64,000 nucleotides of DNA from NCBI GenBank assembly GCA_964391015.1, contig CAYMKU010000003.1, positions 62,001 through 126,000 on the forward strand, read 5' to 3'. Below are positions 62,313 through 64,000 of the stretch, piece after piece. Source of the stretch: XYD12-FULL-36-8 sp964391015. Lineage in GTDB: Bacteria > Bacteroidota > Ignavibacteria > Ignavibacteriales > Ignavibacteriaceae. Within the stretch, counting starts at the first letter, position 1, and every line of letters starts with the position of its first letter. Both the position numbers and the translations under genes were made by a program. The notes beneath the pieces are model-generated. The model had not been told where the DNA came from. It saw only the letters and a list, made by a program, of their open reading frames with translations, and ran no database searches.

Positions 62313-62438
62313 AAATATCTAATTCCTTTTGCTTGATTTCGTTTTTCTTTCGTTAAATATTGTATTGATTTTCTTAGATGTCTTTAATCTCTGGCTAAAT
62401 ATCTAATTTCTTTCGCTTGATGTCATTTTACTTTAGCT
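62313..62438 (-). repeat. Left arm of a 21-bp repeat array (six diverged units, minus orientation)
   Basis: Read on the minus strand this region divides into six consecutive 21-mers, each starting AGCnAAAG or a variant (AGCTAAAGTAAAATGACATC, AGCGAAAGAAATTAGATATT, AGCCAGAGATTAAAGACATC and so on). Alternate units are most alike, giving a 42-bp second period. The units face away from the right arm. Confidence 0.7.
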
Positions 62439-62441
62439 AGT

Positions 62442-62453
62442 TATCATATGATA
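62442..62453. other. Central palindrome between the two arms of the repeat array
   Basis: TATCATATGATA is a perfect 12-bp palindrome. The imperfect symmetry extends to GCT-AGT on the left and ACC-AAGC on the right, about 24 bp in all, so the switch of unit orientation is centred here. Confidence 0.75.
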
Positions 62454-63102
62454 CCAAGCAAGAGTAAATGGATACCTTGTGACATCAAACAGATACCAAG
62501 CAAGAGTAAATGGATATGTTGTGACATCAAACAGATAGTAAGCAAGAGTAAATGGATACCTTGTGACATCAAACAGATACCAAGCAAGAGTAAANNNNNN
62601 NNNNNNNNNNNNNNNNNNNNNNNNNNNNNNNNNNNNNNNNNNNNNNNNNNNNNNNNNNNNNNNNNNNNNNNNNNNNNNNNNNNNNNNNNNNNNNGAGTAA
62701 ATGGATACCTTGTGACATCAAACAGATACCAAGCAAGAGTAAATGGATACCTTGTGACATCAAACAGATACCAAGCAAGAGTAAATGGATATGTTGTGAC
62801 ATCAAACAGATAGTAAGCAAGAGTAAATGGATACCTTGTGACATCAAACAGATACCAAGCAAGAGTAAATGGATATGTTGTGACATCAAACAGATAGTAA
62901 GCAAGAGTAAATGGATACCTTGTGACATCAAACAGATACCAAGCAAGAGTAAATGGATACCTTGTGACATCAAACAGATACCAAGCAAGAGTAAATGGAT
63001 ACCTTGTGACATCAAACAGATACCAAGCGAAAGTAAAAGGATAGTAAGCTCCAGAAAAAGGATAACGAGCGAAAGTAAAGGGATAGTGCACAAAAGTAAA
63101 TA
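62454..63102 (+). repeat. Right arm of the array: 42-bp minisatellite built from 21-bp halves
   Basis: Units of 42 bp, each made of two 21-bp halves that begin GATA (GATAxxTTGTGACATCAAAC and GATAxxAAGCAAGAGTAAAT). Two variants exist: A carries CC in both halves, B carries TG in the first and GT in the second. The order from 62471 is A B A, the gap, then from 62704 A A B A B A A A'. The last units (63040, 63061, 63082) are single 21-mers with AGCGAAAGTAAAG-like sequence, close to the left arm. Reading frames on both strands are stop-free only because 42 is divisible by three. Confidence 0.93.
62595..62694. other. Assembly gap (100 N) inside the minisatellite
   Basis: A run of exactly 100 N within the 42-bp repeat array. 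The repeat most likely broke the assembly, so the true copy number is unknown. Confidence 0.99.
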
Positions 63103-63175
63103 GAAATTGTACACGTAAGTCTAAATTGTTGATTAAAGCGGGAAGATGTGAAATGTTATTCTTTAACTTGTGACT

Positions 63176-63281
63176 GTCATTCCGAACCTGCCTGCAGACT
63201 TGTTTCGGAATCTACTGAGGCAGCTGCATAAAAATAGAAGCTGTCCGAAGGACTCCTTCGGAGAAACAAGTTCAGCTTGAC
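63176..63281. repeat. Fold-back intergenic repeat (GTCATxCxGAA family), copy 2
   Basis: It begins GTCATTCCGAACCTG and ends AGAAACAAGTTCAGCTTGAC; the ends are inverted relatives, and the CTGTCCGAAGGACTCCTTCG hairpin near the right end is the reverse complement of the hairpin in the 60290 copy. The two copies are therefore in opposite orientation. It lies downstream of the small membrane-anchored protein gene at 63292 and may act as its terminator. Confidence 0.75.
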
Positions 63282-63291
63282 TACTCAGACA

Positions 63292-63654
63292 CTATTCCGC
63301 AAACTTCACGCTTTCGAGATAGAAGGGTGGTTCCATCACTCTAAGCATTACTTCGTTAGTCTTAAAATTTACTTCCTCGTTGGGATTCAATTGAGCGATT
63401 GTAGTTGAAGAGATTTGCCTGTCAATCATGTAATTGATGACAATATTTTTAAGGACTTTATCAGTCATATTTTTTGCAGTGCCTTCCGCATGACCATAAT
63501 TCCTTGCAGAAACTCCGGGTGCATCCAAGCTTGCGCTTTGCTGTACACGGACTAAGCTGCCTTCAACATGAATTGTTTCTTTTTCCTTTACAAAATTGTC
63601 ATAGACCAGGTACGCTGCCACCACAACTGCCAAAAAAATAAAAAGCTTTTTCAT
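63292..63654 (-). CDS. Small membrane-anchored FxLYD-like protein
   Basis: A 120-residue protein with one N-terminal membrane anchor (LFIFLAVVVAAYLVYDNFV) and a small beta domain outside. AEGTAKNMTDKVLKNIVINYMID and YLESVKF resemble FxLYD-type domains, which look like a small Ig-like fold of unknown function. The start has GAAGAAA upstream. It is isolated, with repeats downstream and 272 bases of AT-rich non-coding DNA upstream. Confidence 0.65.
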   Translation of the reverse strand: MKKLFIFLAVVVAAYLVYDNFVKEKETIHVEGSLVRVQQSASLDAPGVSARNYGHAEGTAKNMTDKVLKNIVINYMIDRQISSTTIAQLNPNEEVNFKTNEVMLRVMEPPFYLESVKFAE

Positions 63655-63926
63655 AGTTTCTTCCTTCGTTATGAATGATTCTTATTACTCACTTGTCCAA
63701 AAACATACCATGAAAATGAGTCAAGGGAACTGATGCAATTGTTATTTTCATGTCTCAGTTTTACGTTTGCAGTAATTGTTACAACAAAGTTGTACATTTT
63801 AGAGGTTACCAGCGATAGATATTGAGTTTAGGAGAGGTTATATTTGTGCGGTAATTATTCTAAAAACTTTGGAAGTTGGAACAAATAAATCAGATTAACT
63901 TTATAAACAAATATTAAATTAACTAT

Positions 63927-64000
63927 ATGGAAAAAGAGTTCAGTTTTCAAGCCAGAGATACTAAATTAAAGGAAATACTTTTCTCAACTGCAAAATATCA
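63927..64000 (+). CDS. Start of an unidentified gene cut by the window edge (possible DUF262 protein)
   Basis: ATG at 63927 opens a frame that runs to the last base (24 full codons, ending ILFSTAKY). TAACTTTA, one base off the -7 consensus, lies 24 bases upstream. The sequence LKEILFSTAKYQ or YH resembles the lead-in to the IPRYQRxY motif of DUF262/GmrSD-type proteins, but the motif itself would lie beyond the window. The identification is a guess from 25 residues. Confidence 0.4.
   Translation, partial: MEKEFSFQARDTKLKEILFSTAKY

Noticed and set aside
62450..63102. CRISPR array
   Set aside because: There are no unique spacers; the whole 42-bp unit is repeated head to tail. No cas genes are near.
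62444..63114. Long stop-free reading frames on both strands over the minisatellite, giving 14-residue repeats
   Set aside because: They arise because the 42-bp unit is a multiple of three and has no stops in those frames. There is no ribosome site, signal or known domain, and the frames cross the N gap.

Overview
The window looks like a piece of a low-GC genome from the Bacteroidota/Chlorobiota/Ignavibacteria group, most likely an Ignavibacteria-like bacterium. The reasons are: secreted proteins that end in a type IX secretion sorting domain with the NYPNPFNPST signature; a PorV/PorQ-family protein; TonB-dependent receptors with carboxypeptidase-regulatory-like N-termini; pyruvoyl-dependent arginine decarboxylase; frequent TTG starts with weak Shine-Dalgarno sites; and promoters of the TTTG-N19-TAnnTTTG type. 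TGA is used as an ordinary stop in many genes, so the code is the standard bacterial one. Two 100-N assembly gaps are present (48177-48276 and 62595-62694).

Layout. 1-7.7 kb: the end of aroC, an MBL hydrolase, an orphan and degenerate ABC permease/ATPase pair, an acyl-CoA carboxyltransferase and a LysM lytic transglycosylase. 7.8-12.5 kb: a TPP riboswitch with its own terminator controls a thiamine salvage operon (outer-membrane receptor, thiamine pyrophosphokinase, sodium/solute symporter). 12.4-15.8 kb (minus strand): TerC, PvlArgDC, tyrS, smpB. 15.9-21 kb: a sugar locus with a GH13 enzyme broken by one in-frame TGA and two SLC45-like MFS transporters. 21.2-25.3 kb: isoprenoid genes (type 2 IPP isomerase, short-chain prenyl synthase) followed by ptsH-ptsI. 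25.4-35.1 kb: an envelope and housekeeping run (gluzincin/propeller/barrel protein, PQQ-propeller lipoprotein, PEGA-like protein, prmC, dtd, a metalloenzyme, comEC, purE). 35.3-50 kb: two T9SS cargo proteins, a TPR lipoprotein, a DUF58 protein, a phosphohexomutase, then a TonB receptor, a giant calcium-loop protein and a PorV-like triad. 50-51.6 kb: nth and an EamA transporter.

51.7-58.1 kb is a tyrosine/phenylalanine catabolic operon behind a near-consensus promoter: HPPD, homogentisate dioxygenase, fumarylacetoacetase-family hydrolase, a flavin-reductase-like protein and acetoacetyl-CoA synthetase. It turns 4-hydroxyphenylpyruvate into fumarate and acetoacetyl-CoA, but no maleylacetoacetate isomerase is visible. 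58.5-62.2 kb (minus strand) is a compact set of a UroD-family methyltransferase, a stand-alone corrinoid protein, a homocysteine methyltransferase and a thioredoxin-TPR protein. This reads as a split, corrinoid-based methyl-transfer route to methionine with an unknown methyl donor.

The most unusual non-coding object is at 62.31-63.10 kb: an array of 21-bp units arranged in two opposite-facing arms around a perfect 12-bp palindrome. The right arm has been amplified into 42-bp higher-order units of two linked variants. Several fold-back intergenic repeats (15.2, 19.3, 21.1, 60.3, 63.2 kb) belong to three families. The window ends in the first 25 codons of a gene that may encode a DUF262-type protein.
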